Positions 1 through 8,372 of a stretch of DNA of 64,000 nt are shown here, piece by piece (position 1 is the first letter of the stretch; each line of letters opens with the position of its first letter). Under the pieces are notes generated by a model, which did no database searches, had not been told where the DNA came from, and saw only the letters and a list, made by a program, of their open reading frames with translations. The stretch is from NCBI GenBank assembly GCA_036490335.1, contig DASXEB010000003.1, positions 44,465-108,464 of the forward strand. The letters run 5' to 3'. The position numbers were made by a program, and so were the translations under genes. The stretch comes from Palsa-1392 sp036490335. GTDB lineage: Bacteria; Verrucomicrobiota; Verrucomicrobiia; Chthoniobacterales; UBA10450.

Positions 1-263
1 TCGAGCGAGGAGAGCATGCCTTTCATCGCCGCGGAGACGAGGTCGTGGTAGCTGACCTTTTCGCCATCCACGTAATCCTGACGGATCAGCTCGATCGCCT
101 TCGCGAAAGTGGCGATCTCGGCGTAGCCGTTGTCGTCGTTAGGCGTGGCGGTCGGCGCGGGCGGCGGCGCTTCCGCGGCGGGCACGTGCTCGCAGAGCGC
201 GAAGAGAAAGATCCCGGCAAACGACGGCAGCAAAAGACGAACGGCGAGCGACGAACGCTTCAT
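1..263 (-). CDS. C-terminal processing peptidase (S41 family), N-terminal part only
   Basis: The gene runs off the left edge, so only the first 87 codons are present. I read it from ATG at 263 towards position 1. It opens with two basic residues and a hydrophobic stretch that looks like a signal peptide, then an Ala/Pro-rich linker, then ELIRQDYVDGEKV and AAMKGMLSSLD. That last part matches the start of the CtpA/Prc fold, where a conserved 'DYVD' and 'GMLSSLDPHS' precede the PDZ domain. The family cleaves C-terminal tails of periplasmic proteins with a Ser/Lys dyad, which lies outside the window. It is divergent from the DUF885 gene at 367, with about 100 bp between them. One CGTTAGGC word falls in the linker and encodes Pro-Asn-Asp. 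The family call rests only on the N-terminal pattern. Confidence 0.72.
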   Translation of the reverse strand, partial: MKRSSLAVRLLLPSFAGIFLFALCEHVPAAEAPPPAPTATPNDDNGYAEIATFAKAIELIRQDYVDGEKVSYHDLVSAAMKGMLSSL

Positions 264-366
264 AATAATGGTGCTTGGACGCGGAGGAACAGATTGTCGT
301 TCATTCTCCCGACTTTGCCAATCGGCCGGCATGACAAGATTTCGATTCGCTCCTAGACTCAGCGGC

Positions 367-2142
367 ATGAAATTGATCGCGCGTTCCGGGCTGCTCCTCC
401 TCTTTTCGTTAGGCGCGGCCGCGCTCGCGCCGGCACAGTCGCCCGCTCCGCCTAACGACGACGCGAACTTCGAAAAGGCGTCGCTGCAATTCATCGGCGG
501 CTATCTCGCCGCGCGGCCGCTCGAAGGCGTCGCGCTCGGGTTCCATCAATACGACGGCAAGATCGGCGATTACACCAAGCTCGCGGTCGATGCCGAGGTC
601 GAGCGCTTGCGCGGGTTCGAGGCGGAGTTTGCAAAAATGGACGCGAACAAGCTGAGCAAACGCGACGACATCGACCGGCGCATTCTGCTCAGCGCGATTC
701 GCGGCGAGCTCGTCCAGCTCGTCGATATGGATTCGTTCGGCAAAAACCCCATGACTTACGCCGGCGCGCTCGACGTCAACATTTACATCCAGCGCGATTT
801 CAAACCGCTCAACGAGCGGGTCCGCGACATCGTCAACATCGAGGACCAGGCCGGCAATATCGTGACCGCGGCGAAGACGAATCTCGCACCGGTCCTGCCG
901 AAACCTTTCGTCGAAACCGCGATCGAAATCGCAAACGGCTCAGCCGATTTTCTCGAGAAAGATCTCGTCGCCGCGGTCAAGGACATGGACGACCCGCAAA
1001 TTCGCGCAGCCTTCGACGACTCAAACAAAAAAGCCGCCGCCGCTCTGCGCGGGTTCGCCAATTGGCTGACGAAAGAACGCTTGCCGAAAGCTTCAAACGA
1101 CTTCGCGCTCGGCCCGGAAAAATATCAGCGCATGCTCGCGAGCACCGAGCTGGTCAATCTGCCGCCGCAAAAATTGCTCGCGATCGGGATGCAGCGTTTG
1201 AAGGAGGAGCAAAATATTTTCGCGGCCGCGGCCAAAATTATCGATCCAAAAAAAGCGCCGATCGACGTGTTCAAGGAAGTGCAAAAAGATCATCCGACGG
1301 CCGATCAGTTGATTCCTGACGTGGCGAAAGATCTGGAAACGATTCGCCAATTTGTCGTCGATCATCATCTCGTCACGATCCCGTCCGAAGTGCGGCCGAA
1401 GGTCGAGGAAACGCCGGAGTTCGATCGCGCAACGAGCGAGGCGTCGATGGACACGCCGGGGCCGTTCGAGAAAAAAGCGACGCAGGCCTTTTACTACGTC
1501 ACGCCGGTCGAGAACAATTGGAGCGCGCAGGAAAAGGAGGAATGGCTGAGCGCGTTCAACTTTTACACTTCCGACGTCGTCTCCATCCACGAGTGCTACC
1601 CGGGACATTACGTGCAGTTCCTCCACCTCAACGCGTCCTCCGCGACGATGGTCGAGAAAATTTTCGGCAGCTACGCCTACATCGAAGGCTGGGCCCATTA
1701 TTGCGAGCAAATGGTGATCGATAACGGCTTCGGCAGCGTCCCGAATCCGACGCCGGAACAAAAAATTCGCGCGGCCAAATATCGCATGGCCCAGGCTGAC
1801 GAAGCGCTCCTCCGGCTGTGCCGCCTGTGCGTTTCCGTGAAGCTCCACACCCAGGGGATGTCGGTCGCCGACGCGGCCAAATTCATCCACGAAAATTGCT
1901 ACTACGAAAACAAGCCGGCCATGGCCGAGGCGATGCGCGGCACTTTCGATCCCGGCTACCTCAACTATTCGTTAGGCAAACTCGAAATCCTCAAACTGCG
2001 CGAGGACTACAAAAAGCAGGAAGGGGCCAGTTTTTCCCTCGAGAAATTCCACGACGAAATGCTCAATCACGGCATGCCGCCCGTGCGTTTGCTGCGCGAA
2101 ATCCTGCTCAAGGACCCGAAGCAGTGGGACGCGGTCCTCTAG
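367..2142 (+). CDS. DUF885 family putative exported metallopeptidase
   Basis: The frame is open further upstream, but ATG 367 is preferred because it begins a signal peptide (KLIAR, a hydrophobic core, then A-P-A-Q near residue 24). The mature protein has the DUF885 hallmark HECYPGHYVQF at residues 408-418 and EGWAHYCEQ from about 440. These look like a zinc-type HExxxGH motif and a downstream glutamate, as in carboxypeptidase-like metalloproteases. At 591 aa it is the usual family length. The substrate is unknown; peptidase activity is inferred from the motif. Octamer words occur in the signal peptide, just after it (PPNDD), and near the C-terminus (YSLGK). The gene is monocistronic here and faces trxA tail to tail. 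Confidence 0.8.
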   Translation: MKLIARSGLLLLFSLGAAALAPAQSPAPPNDDANFEKASLQFIGGYLAARPLEGVALGFHQYDGKIGDYTKLAVDAEVERLRGFEAEFAKMDANKLSKRDDIDRRILLSAIRGELVQLVDMDSFGKNPMTYAGALDVNIYIQRDFKPLNERVRDIVNIEDQAGNIVTAAKTNLAPVLPKPFVETAIEIANGSADFLEKDLVAAVKDMDDPQIRAAFDDSNKKAAAALRGFANWLTKERLPKASNDFALGPEKYQRMLASTELVNLPPQKLLAIGMQRLKEEQNIFAAAAKIIDPKKAPIDVFKEVQKDHPTADQLIPDVAKDLETIRQFVVDHHLVTIPSEVRPKVEETPEFDRATSEASMDTPGPFEKKATQAFYYVTPVENNWSAQEKEEWLSAFNFYTSDVVSIHECYPGHYVQFLHLNASSATMVEKIFGSYAYIEGWAHYCEQMVIDNGFGSVPNPTPEQKIRAAKYRMAQADEALLRLCRLCVSVKLHTQGMSVADAAKFIHENCYYENKPAMAEAMRGTFDPGYLNYSLGKLEILKLREDYKKQEGASFSLEKFHDEMLNHGMPPVRLLREILLKDPKQWDAVL

Positions 2143-2146
2143 CGAG

Positions 2147-2163
2147 TCCTTTACTCGTTAGGC
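2147..2163 (+). repeat. Extended form of the iterated word (TCCTTTACTCGTTAGGC)
   Basis: This 17-base intergenic copy lies between the convergent DUF885 and trxA genes. The same 17 bases occur exactly at 19369-19385 and 44824-44840, and in reverse inside kdpC at 25679-25695. The last eight bases are the octamer found about 110 times in the window. Confidence 0.85.
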
Positions 2164-2171
2164 AACCGCCT

Positions 2172-2495
2172 TTATGCGAGCGTCTCAAGTTTGTCGACGA
2201 TCGCTTTCTTCGCCGCGACCCCCACGATTTGATCGCGCAGCTTGCCGTCCTTGAAAAAGAGCAACGACGGCACGCCGCGAACATTGAAGCGCTGCATCAG
2301 CGCCGGGTCGTCGTCGATATTCACCTTCGCGACGCGAAAACGCTCGCCATTTTCTTTCGCGATCTCGTCGATCACGGGCGCGATCATCTTGCAAGGCCCG
2401 CACCACGCCGCCCAGAAATCGACCAGCACCGGCAGCGGCGATTTCAGCACCGCTTTCTCAAAACTTGCTTCGTTAATATTGATCGGTTCGTTCAT
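2172..2495 (-). CDS. trxA: Thioredoxin
   Basis: Cytoplasmic dithiol-disulfide oxidoreductase of 107 aa, the standard length. The active site WCGPC has its cysteines at residues 32 and 35, preceded by the conserved VLVDFWA strand. The later RGVPSLLFFKDG carries the cis-proline that faces the active site, and a C-terminal helix completes the fold. It has no signal peptide. It lies 29 bp downstream of the HtrA-like gene on the same strand and may be co-transcribed with it. The short gap holds two octamer words in a row (around 2508-2523). Confidence 0.95.
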   Translation of the reverse strand: MNEPININEASFEKAVLKSPLPVLVDFWAAWCGPCKMIAPVIDEIAKENGERFRVAKVNIDDDPALMQRFNVRGVPSLLFFKDGKLRDQIVGVAAKKAIVDKLETLA

Positions 2496-2524
2496 AAATT
2501 CGTTACTCGTTAGGCATCGTTAGG

Positions 2525-3526
2525 CTAATTTCCCCGCGGTCGAAAGGACGGCAGCTCACGCGGCACCACCATGGCAAAACGCTTCTCCGTTTCGCGCAAA
2601 AACATGATCGGCGAGGCCACCCCAATTTCAGCCGCGATCAGCCGTTTGTGCAGATCGTCAATCGTCGCCACCGGCTGACCTTTGAAGCCGACAACCGTGT
2701 CGCCTTTCTGCAAACCCGCGAGCGCCGCAGGACTGCCCGGTTCGATTTCCGCCACGAGCACGCCGCGGTCGTTAGGCAATTTATGAAAACGCACGACGCG
2801 CGGATGGAGCGGCACGTTCTGCCCCGCCACGCCGATCGAGCTGCGGCGAATTCGCCCTTCCTTGATCAACCATCCGGCGACGAAATGCGCCGTGTTGCTC
2901 GCGATCGCAAAACAAATTCCCTGCGCCGGCAGGATGACCGCGGTGTTCACGCCGATCACTTCGCCCGCGCTGTTCAAAAGCGGGCCGCCGGAATTTCCAG
3001 GATTCAGCGCGGCGTCGGTCTGGATGATGTCGTCCATCAAGCGTCCCGACTCCGCGCGCATGCTGCGGCCAAGCGCGCTCACAATTCCCGCCGTCACCGT
3101 CCGCTGAAATCCGTACGGCGAGCCAACTGCGATCGCGATTTGCCCAACGTGCAGCCGCGAGGAATCCGCCAGCCGCGCGTGGTAAATATTCGGCGCATCG
3201 ATGCGGATGACCGCGAGGTCCGTTTCCGGATCCGCGCCGATCAGTTGCGCCGGATAAACGCGCGCGTCGTGCAGCGTCGCTTCGATCTCGCGCGCGCCCG
3301 AGACAACGTGGCTGTTCGTCAGGATAAAACCATCGCGCGAGATGAAAAATCCCGAGCCGCCTCCCTGCCCGCGCTCGCCGCTCTGCACGCGAATGTTCAC
3401 CACACTCGACGCGACCCGATTCACGACCGCGGCGATCGTTTGCGAATACGAGTCGAGCAAAATCTGATCGTTAGGCTCATCGCCTAGCGACGTCGCGTCT
3501 TCCGCAAATTGTTCGTTTGTTACCAT
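2525..3526 (-). CDS. HtrA/DegP-like trypsin-type serine protease with one PDZ domain
   Basis: A 333-aa serine endoprotease. The catalytic triad is readable: His73 in TNSHVV, Asp103 in ETDLAVIRID, Ser179 in NPGNSGGPL. One PDZ domain follows (about 235-325, with GSPAALAGLQKGD and GQPV). The domain order and length fit DegS/HtrA-type proteases with a single PDZ. Oddly, I see no signal peptide or N-terminal membrane segment; the protein starts with an acidic, polar stretch. It is therefore either cytoplasmic or its true start differs. The start codon overlaps the end of the upstream dehydrogenase gene by 7 nt, so the two are probably translationally coupled. Confidence 0.85.
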   Translation of the reverse strand: MVTNEQFAEDATSLGDEPNDQILLDSYSQTIAAVVNRVASSVVNIRVQSGERGQGGGSGFFISRDGFILTNSHVVSGAREIEATLHDARVYPAQLIGADPETDLAVIRIDAPNIYHARLADSSRLHVGQIAIAVGSPYGFQRTVTAGIVSALGRSMRAESGRLMDDIIQTDAALNPGNSGGPLLNSAGEVIGVNTAVILPAQGICFAIASNTAHFVAGWLIKEGRIRRSSIGVAGQNVPLHPRVVRFHKLPNDRGVLVAEIEPGSPAALAGLQKGDTVVGFKGQPVATIDDLHKRLIAAEIGVASPIMFLRETEKRFAMVVPRELPSFRPRGN

Positions 3527-4251
3527 GGTAACTCTTTACCAAGGTGAACGTAGGCGCCGTTTGGTCCGTCCGCGCCGATCGTGGCCAGCTCGACGCTCGT
3601 CTTCGCCCCGTCGACGATTTCCATCTGCGCGCCCTCGCCGCCCATGTCGGTTTTCACCCAGCCGGGATGGGCCGCGTTCACTTTGACTTTGGTATCCTTT
3701 AACTCGTAGGCGAGCTGGACCGTGAACGCATTGACCGCCGATTTGGAAACGTTGTAAGCCGCGACTTTATTGTCGTAAACTGGCGAGCCGGGCGTCGCGT
3801 GATACGTGATCGAGCCGAGAATGCTCGAGAGATTCACGATCCGGCCGGCGTCGCTTTTGCGCAGCAGAGGCAAAAACGCCTGCGTCGTCTCGATCAGCCC
3901 GAAAAAATTCGTGTCGAAAGTTTTCCGCCAGGTCTCGAGCAATTGCTCGCTGACTTTTTTGTCGTGATCGTCAATCATGATGCCGGCGTTGTTTACCAGC
4001 ACATCGAGATGACCGAACTCTTTTTCCACCCGCGCGGCCGCGTCGCGAATGCTTTTCGATTCCGTGACATCAAGCGCGATCGCGTGCGCCTCGATTCCAT
4101 CCTTGCGCAGTTCGGCCGCTGCCTCCTCGCCCTTCGCCTCGTCGCGCGCGCCGATCAGAACGGTGAAATGTTGCCGGCCAAGCTGGCGCGCGGTTTCGAG
4201 GCCAATGCCTTTGTTCGCGCCTGTAATTAATGCGATTTTGTTCGTGCTCAT
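3520..4251 (-). CDS. Short-chain dehydrogenase/reductase (classical SDR)
   Basis: An NAD(P)-dependent oxidoreductase of 243 aa with a Rossmann fold. The cofactor motif GANKGIG is at residues 11-17, VNNAGIM follows the fourth strand, and the catalytic YNVSK lies around residue 160 with the supporting serine in NLSSILGS. The substrate cannot be told from sequence; relatives include carbonyl reductases. The gene is divergent from the Rrf2 regulator at 4301, and an inverted repeat lies in the 49-bp gap. This suggests that the regulator controls this gene and the HtrA gene it overlaps. Confidence 0.88.
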   Translation of the reverse strand: MSTNKIALITGANKGIGLETARQLGRQHFTVLIGARDEAKGEEAAAELRKDGIEAHAIALDVTESKSIRDAAARVEKEFGHLDVLVNNAGIMIDDHDKKVSEQLLETWRKTFDTNFFGLIETTQAFLPLLRKSDAGRIVNLSSILGSITYHATPGSPVYDNKVAAYNVSKSAVNAFTVQLAYELKDTKVKVNAAHPGWVKTDMGGEGAQMEIVDGAKTSVELATIGADGPNGAYVHLGKELPW

Positions 4252-4270
4252 TTTGAAAGAATAGCTTAAT

Positions 4271-4289
4271 TGTAATAAACACAGTTACA
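4271..4289. promoter_or_regulatory. Candidate operator between the SDR gene and the Rrf2 regulator
   Basis: Inverted repeat TGTAA (4271-4275) and TTACA (4285-4289), separated by 9 bases, in an AT-rich 49-bp divergent gap. Rrf2-type regulators bind palindromes of this general size. The assignment is inference. Confidence 0.4.
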
Positions 4290-4300
4290 TTTTAAGCGCA

Positions 4301-4729
4301 ATGGTCAATCAGCAATTCACGTTCGCCGTCCATATCATGACCATGCTCGCTTTTTCGGGCGAGAAGCTCGATTCGCAGCGGCTCGCGGCGAGCGTGAACA
4401 CCAACCCGGTCGTCGTCCGCCGCCTACTCATGGCGCTGCACGCCGCCGGCCTCCTCACGACCGAAGCGGGACGAAACGGCGGCGCGCGCCTAACGAGAAG
4501 CCCGGAGAAAATTTCGCTGCTCCAGATTTACGATGCGATCGAGCCGCGGCCCATCATCGCGATCAATCGCCGCCGCGCCGCGCGGCATTGTCCGGTCAGT
4601 TGCCAAATGAAAAACGTCATGACTTCCGTCGCGACGAGCACGGACGGAGCGGTCCGCCGGCATCTGCGCGCGATCACGCTGCAGCAGGTGCTGCGCAAAG
4701 TGAAAACGAGCGCGGCCCGCAGTCGTTAG
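4301..4729 (+). CDS. Rrf2 family transcriptional regulator
   Basis: A 142-aa winged-helix DNA-binding protein. The N-terminus (FAVHIMTMLAF) and the helix-turn-helix region with LAASVNTNPVVVRRLLMAL match the Rrf2 pattern, followed by the wing AGRNGGARLTRSPE. Iron-sulfur members carry three clustered cysteines; here only CPVSC is present, so this one more likely belongs to the cluster-free YwnA-like group. It is divergent from the SDR gene. Its stop codon TAG lies inside a CGTTAGGC word, and the same word read on the other strand supplies the TAA stop of rmuC, so the two convergent genes overlap by 4 nt. Confidence 0.85.
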   Translation: MVNQQFTFAVHIMTMLAFSGEKLDSQRLAASVNTNPVVVRRLLMALHAAGLLTTEAGRNGGARLTRSPEKISLLQIYDAIEPRPIIAINRRRAARHCPVSCQMKNVMTSVATSTDGAVRRHLRAITLQQVLRKVKTSAARSR

Positions 4730-6132
4730 GCCGATTCGCCGTTTTCGTTCGGCAAGCGCGGGAGCAATTCCGGCGCCTGCAACTCGCGCGCGATTTGCTC
4801 GACCGGCTCGAGCGGCTCGATCTCGACCCCGAGCGGCGCGGCATGGAGATCGCGAAATTTTCGCGCGCTCACAAAAACGCGAGTTTCAATATTTCCGGCC
4901 GCTTTATTAAAGGCGTCGACCGCGTTGTTCAGGCTTTTGCCCAGACTGGTGAAGTGGTGCGAAAGATCGGCGAAACGCTTGTACAACTCGCTGCCGAGAT
5001 CTCTAATCTCGCTGGCGTTTTGGGCGAGCTTTTCCTGGCGCCAGCCGTAACAAACCGCGCGCAAAAGCGCGATCAGTGTCGTCGGAGTGGCGAGGATGAT
5101 TTTTTTTTCGGCGCCGAATTCGATCAGCATCGGATCGCGCTCAAGCGCGGCGCTGAAAAACATCTCGCCGGGCAAAAACAAAATCACGAAGTCAGGCGTG
5201 TTCTCGAACTGCTCCCAATAAGCCTTGCGCGAAAGTTTCTCGATATGGGTGCGGACCTGCGCGGCGTGATGCTGCAAACGCGAGATGCGCGCTTCATCGT
5301 TAGGCGCTTCGAGCGCTTCGAGGTAGGCGTTGAGCGACGCCTTCGCGTCGACCACGACGGTTTTGCCGGCGGGCAAATGCACGACCAGATCGGGGCGCAT
5401 CCGCCCTTCCTCGGTTTGCACGGTCGTTTGCTCGAAGAAATCGCAATGATCGACCATCCCCGCGAGCTCGACGACGCGGCGCAGTTGAATCTCGCCCCAA
5501 CGCCCGCGCACAATCGGCGACCGCAGCGCGCGCACGAGGTTGCTCGTTTCCGAGCGCAAATAATTTTGCGTCTCGCCAAGCTGCCGCACCTGCGTCGTCA
5601 GCGCTTCGTAGGCGCCGGTGCGCGCTTTCTCGAGGTCGTTGATTTTCGCGTCGACTTTGTCGAGCGACTCGCGCATCGGCCTAACGAGTGCATCGATCGC
5701 GCTCTGCCGCTTCTCGAGATCGCCTTTCGCGCTCTCCTGATTTTTTTCCAAGATCGATTTCGCGATTTCGAGAAAAGAATTGTTGTTGTTGCGCAGCGCG
5801 TCGGCCGAGAGCGCCTTGAAGGCGTCGCCAAAACGCTTTTGCGCTTCCTCGAGCACGGCCAGTTTTTCCTTGAGCGCTTTTCGCTCCTGCTCAAGCTGCG
5901 TTTCGAGCGTCGCGATGCGCGCGGCAGCCTTTGTGTCGCGCTCGCCGGCGCTCGTCTGCGCGGCCGCGAGGGTTTGCGACAACTCGGCGAGCTGCGCATT
6001 TTTCGCCGCCTCGCATTCGGCGATCGCGCGCGCGCGTTTCTGATGCGAGAAGATCGCGCAAAGTCCCCAGCCGACGACGAACCCGAGAAAAACGAGAACG
6101 CCGATGCCGAGATAAATGACGGTGCTGCTCAC
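4726..6132 (-). CDS. rmuC: RmuC family DNA recombination protein
   Basis: A 468-aa membrane-anchored protein. It has one N-terminal transmembrane helix (about residues 5-28), a long Ala/Glu/Arg-rich coiled coil (about 30-200), then the conserved RmuC core with VRGRWGEIQL and RMRPDLVVHLP. The core ends with DFVILFLPGE and a downstream helical segment. RmuC limits recombination at inverted repeats and has a restriction-endonuclease-like core. The length fits the family. It sits 60 bp downstream of the TonB-dependent receptor on the same strand, and its 3' end shares 4 nt with the Rrf2 gene. Confidence 0.9.
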   Translation of the reverse strand: MSSTVIYLGIGVLVFLGFVVGWGLCAIFSHQKRARAIAECEAAKNAQLAELSQTLAAAQTSAGERDTKAAARIATLETQLEQERKALKEKLAVLEEAQKRFGDAFKALSADALRNNNNSFLEIAKSILEKNQESAKGDLEKRQSAIDALVRPMRESLDKVDAKINDLEKARTGAYEALTTQVRQLGETQNYLRSETSNLVRALRSPIVRGRWGEIQLRRVVELAGMVDHCDFFEQTTVQTEEGRMRPDLVVHLPAGKTVVVDAKASLNAYLEALEAPNDEARISRLQHHAAQVRTHIEKLSRKAYWEQFENTPDFVILFLPGEMFFSAALERDPMLIEFGAEKKIILATPTTLIALLRAVCYGWRQEKLAQNASEIRDLGSELYKRFADLSHHFTSLGKSLNNAVDAFNKAAGNIETRVFVSARKFRDLHAAPLGVEIEPLEPVEQIARELQAPELLPRLPNENGESA

Positions 6133-6192
6133 AAAATTATGGAACCGACTCGCAGTGTAGCAAAACGCCGGCGCGAGAGCCAGAAATGCATC

Positions 6193-8238
6193 CTACCACG
6201 AGACGCGCACGCCGCCGTAAGCCGCGCGGCCGAGCGCCGGAAAGCCGAATACTTCGGCGTAATGTTCGTTCGTCAGGTTGTCGATGCGGGCGAAGATCGT
6301 TAGGCGCGAATTGAACGCGTACTCGGCCGCGAAGTTGACGAAGGAATAATCTTCGATGTCGAAATTCGGCTCGCCGAAATTCAGTTCCTCGCGGGCGTTG
6401 ACCCATTTCGCTTCCGCGGTCGTGCGCAGCTTGCCTAACCATAAGTAGGATGCGGAAAGGTAAACTTCGTTGCGCGGACGCCGTGGCAGGCGCGAACCGA
6501 CCGGCTGCGAAATGTCGGCGGTGCTCGTTTTTTCCGCGTCGAGATACGTGTAACTCGCGACGAGGTTGAGATTCGCGATCGGCCGCGCGTGAAGCTCCGT
6601 TTCCAGACCTTGCGTGCGCGCGGCGCCCAGATTTACGAGGTCGAATTCGCCGTTGTAGCCGATGACGTTCGAGAGGTCGTTATGGAAATATGTCGCGCCT
6701 AACGAGACGCGCTCGTCCCACAAATTCTGCGTCACGCCGGCGTCGAAGCCGCGCACTTTCTCAGGATCGAGATTGAAGTTGTTCCCGAAAATTTTGTCCT
6801 GGCTCGAGGGCGGACTGAAGCCGGTCGCATAACTCGAATGCAGAATCGTGTCGGTCGGCGCGATTTTGTAACTGCCGGCAAAACGATAAGTCCAAACGTC
6901 GCCAAACTGATTGAAGTGATCGAAACGCCCGCCGGCGATGAGATTCAAATTCGCCAGCGGCGTCGTACTTGCCTGCAAAAATCCTGCCGTCTCATCGGTA
7001 TGATCGTGCAAAAAAGTCGGCTCCGGCCCGAAGGCCTGCGAGACAAACGGCTGTTTGTCTCCGCTGTCGATGTCGCTGTAGAAAAAGCCGCTCGTCAAAG
7101 TGAGCCAGTGCGCCGGGCGGAGATCGTTTTGGTAATCGATCGTTAGGCGTTTGAAAAGCGCGCGCGTCGGGCCGGTGAATCCGTCATCGTTAGGGTCGTT
7201 CACCTGCCGCTCGTGGTCGTAATCGACGATCAACTTGTGCTCCCACCAATCGGTCGCTTTCCAATCGACGTGCGGCGCGATCAGCCAGCGTTCGGTGAGC
7301 AAATTGTCGAGCGGCCGCGGCGTGAAAATCGAATTCGGATTGCCCGCGTCGGAGAGCGAATAAGTGAAGGTGCCGCTGATGCGCAGTTGTTCGTTAGGCG
7401 ACCAGCCGAGGTTCGCGACCGCGTCGGTGTTGCGATACTGATTGTTAGGCCGTGCGTTGTCGGTGTCGAGCCGGCTCGCGCCTAACGAATAGTCGAGCTG
7501 CTGCCAGCTTCCCGAGCTCGCGAACGTCTCGCGAAAAGTGTCGTAGGAACCACCTTCCGCGCTCACCTCGCCGGTCGGCGGACCGCTGCCGACTTTGGTG
7601 AAAAGCTGAATCACGCCGGCGAGCGCGCTCGGCCCGTAAATCGTGCTCTGCGGACCGCGCACGATCTCGATCCGATCGATGTCGTCAGTGGTCAGATCGG
7701 CGAAATTGAACGCGCCTTCGAGGCCCTGATTGATCGGAATGCCGTCGAGCAAAACCTGGGTGTGCTCGCTGTTCAAACCGCGGGTGAAAACGGAGGTGAG
7801 CTGACCTTGCGTGCCCGTTTGCACGATCGACAAGCCCGGCACTTCGCGCAACGCATCCGCGACGCGCTCGGTTTGTTTTTCCTCGAGATCATCCGACGTG
7901 ATCACGCTCACGCTCGCGGGCGAATCCTCCTCCGGCGTCGGAATGCGCGTCGCGCTCACGACAATCTCCTCAGCTTCCGAAGCTGGCGTCGGCGAAGGTG
8001 AAGGAATCGCGATCGCGTCCTGCGCCAAGCTTCGAGACAACAAACTTCCGAAAATCAGAACCGCGATGCAGAACAATTCCGGGAAGCGCGCACGCCTCGC
8101 AGCAAAGCCTCGGTGCCTCGCGACCAAACCAAAGATATCATCCTTCCGCCTAACGACCCCGCATTTCAAAGTCCGCGACGGCGAGGCGCCATCGCTCGCA
8201 CGCGCGGCGCGTGCGCTCCTCAGAACAAATCCAAACAT
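6193..8238 (-). CDS. TonB-dependent receptor, probable cobalamin/corrinoid transporter (BtuB-like)
   Basis: A 681-aa outer-membrane receptor. A TonB-box-like EEIVVSATR at about 91-98 is followed by a plug domain (VTSDDLEE; GIPINQGLEG; VRGPQSTIYGPSALAG) and a beta-barrel ending in an aromatic residue (VRVSW). The substrate is inferred from the cobalamin riboswitch upstream, not from the protein itself. The start at 8238 is supported by a strong GGAGG 9 bases upstream. The signal peptide, however, begins only at about residue 53 and ends near LAQ at 73, so there is an unusual basic 50-residue leader. One octamer word encodes part of that leader (VVRRKDD). A GTG or TTG start further in is possible. 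Several octamer words lie inside the barrel sequence. Confidence 0.88.
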   Translation of the reverse strand: MFGFVLRSARAARASDGASPSRTLKCGVVRRKDDIFGLVARHRGFAARRARFPELFCIAVLIFGSLLSRSLAQDAIAIPSPSPTPASEAEEIVVSATRIPTPEEDSPASVSVITSDDLEEKQTERVADALREVPGLSIVQTGTQGQLTSVFTRGLNSEHTQVLLDGIPINQGLEGAFNFADLTTDDIDRIEIVRGPQSTIYGPSALAGVIQLFTKVGSGPPTGEVSAEGGSYDTFRETFASSGSWQQLDYSLGASRLDTDNARPNNQYRNTDAVANLGWSPNEQLRISGTFTYSLSDAGNPNSIFTPRPLDNLLTERWLIAPHVDWKATDWWEHKLIVDYDHERQVNDPNDDGFTGPTRALFKRLTIDYQNDLRPAHWLTLTSGFFYSDIDSGDKQPFVSQAFGPEPTFLHDHTDETAGFLQASTTPLANLNLIAGGRFDHFNQFGDVWTYRFAGSYKIAPTDTILHSSYATGFSPPSSQDKIFGNNFNLDPEKVRGFDAGVTQNLWDERVSLGATYFHNDLSNVIGYNGEFDLVNLGAARTQGLETELHARPIANLNLVASYTYLDAEKTSTADISQPVGSRLPRRPRNEVYLSASYLWLGKLRTTAEAKWVNAREELNFGEPNFDIEDYSFVNFAAEYAFNSRLTIFARIDNLTNEHYAEVFGFPALGRAAYGGVRVSW

Positions 8239-8275
8239 GACAAGTTACCTCCAATTTTTGAGAGGCGGACTTGTC
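8239..8275 (-). promoter_or_regulatory. Shine-Dalgarno-sequestering hairpin of the cobalamin riboswitch
   Basis: Read on the minus strand, GACAAGT (8275-8269) pairs perfectly with ACTTGTC (8245-8239), which directly abuts the ATG at 8238. Inside the stem, CCTC can pair with the GGAGG ribosome-binding site. This is the form expected for translational shut-off by a cobalamin riboswitch. Confidence 0.65.
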
Positions 8276-8372
8276 GCCTGCCGGCGCTTCCTCACGACTC
8301 TCATTCTTCTTTTTTGCGAAGAAGTTTTGTCGCGCCGGTCCGCACACGCGGCGGCACGAATGAGGTGGAGCG

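Noticed and set aside
45..356. 103-residue + strand frame
   Set aside because: It is antisense to the C-terminal processing peptidase gene and has an Arg-rich composition typical of shadow frames in GC-rich DNA.
4588..6303. 571-residue + strand frame
   Set aside because: It is antisense to rmuC, which has clear family motifs.
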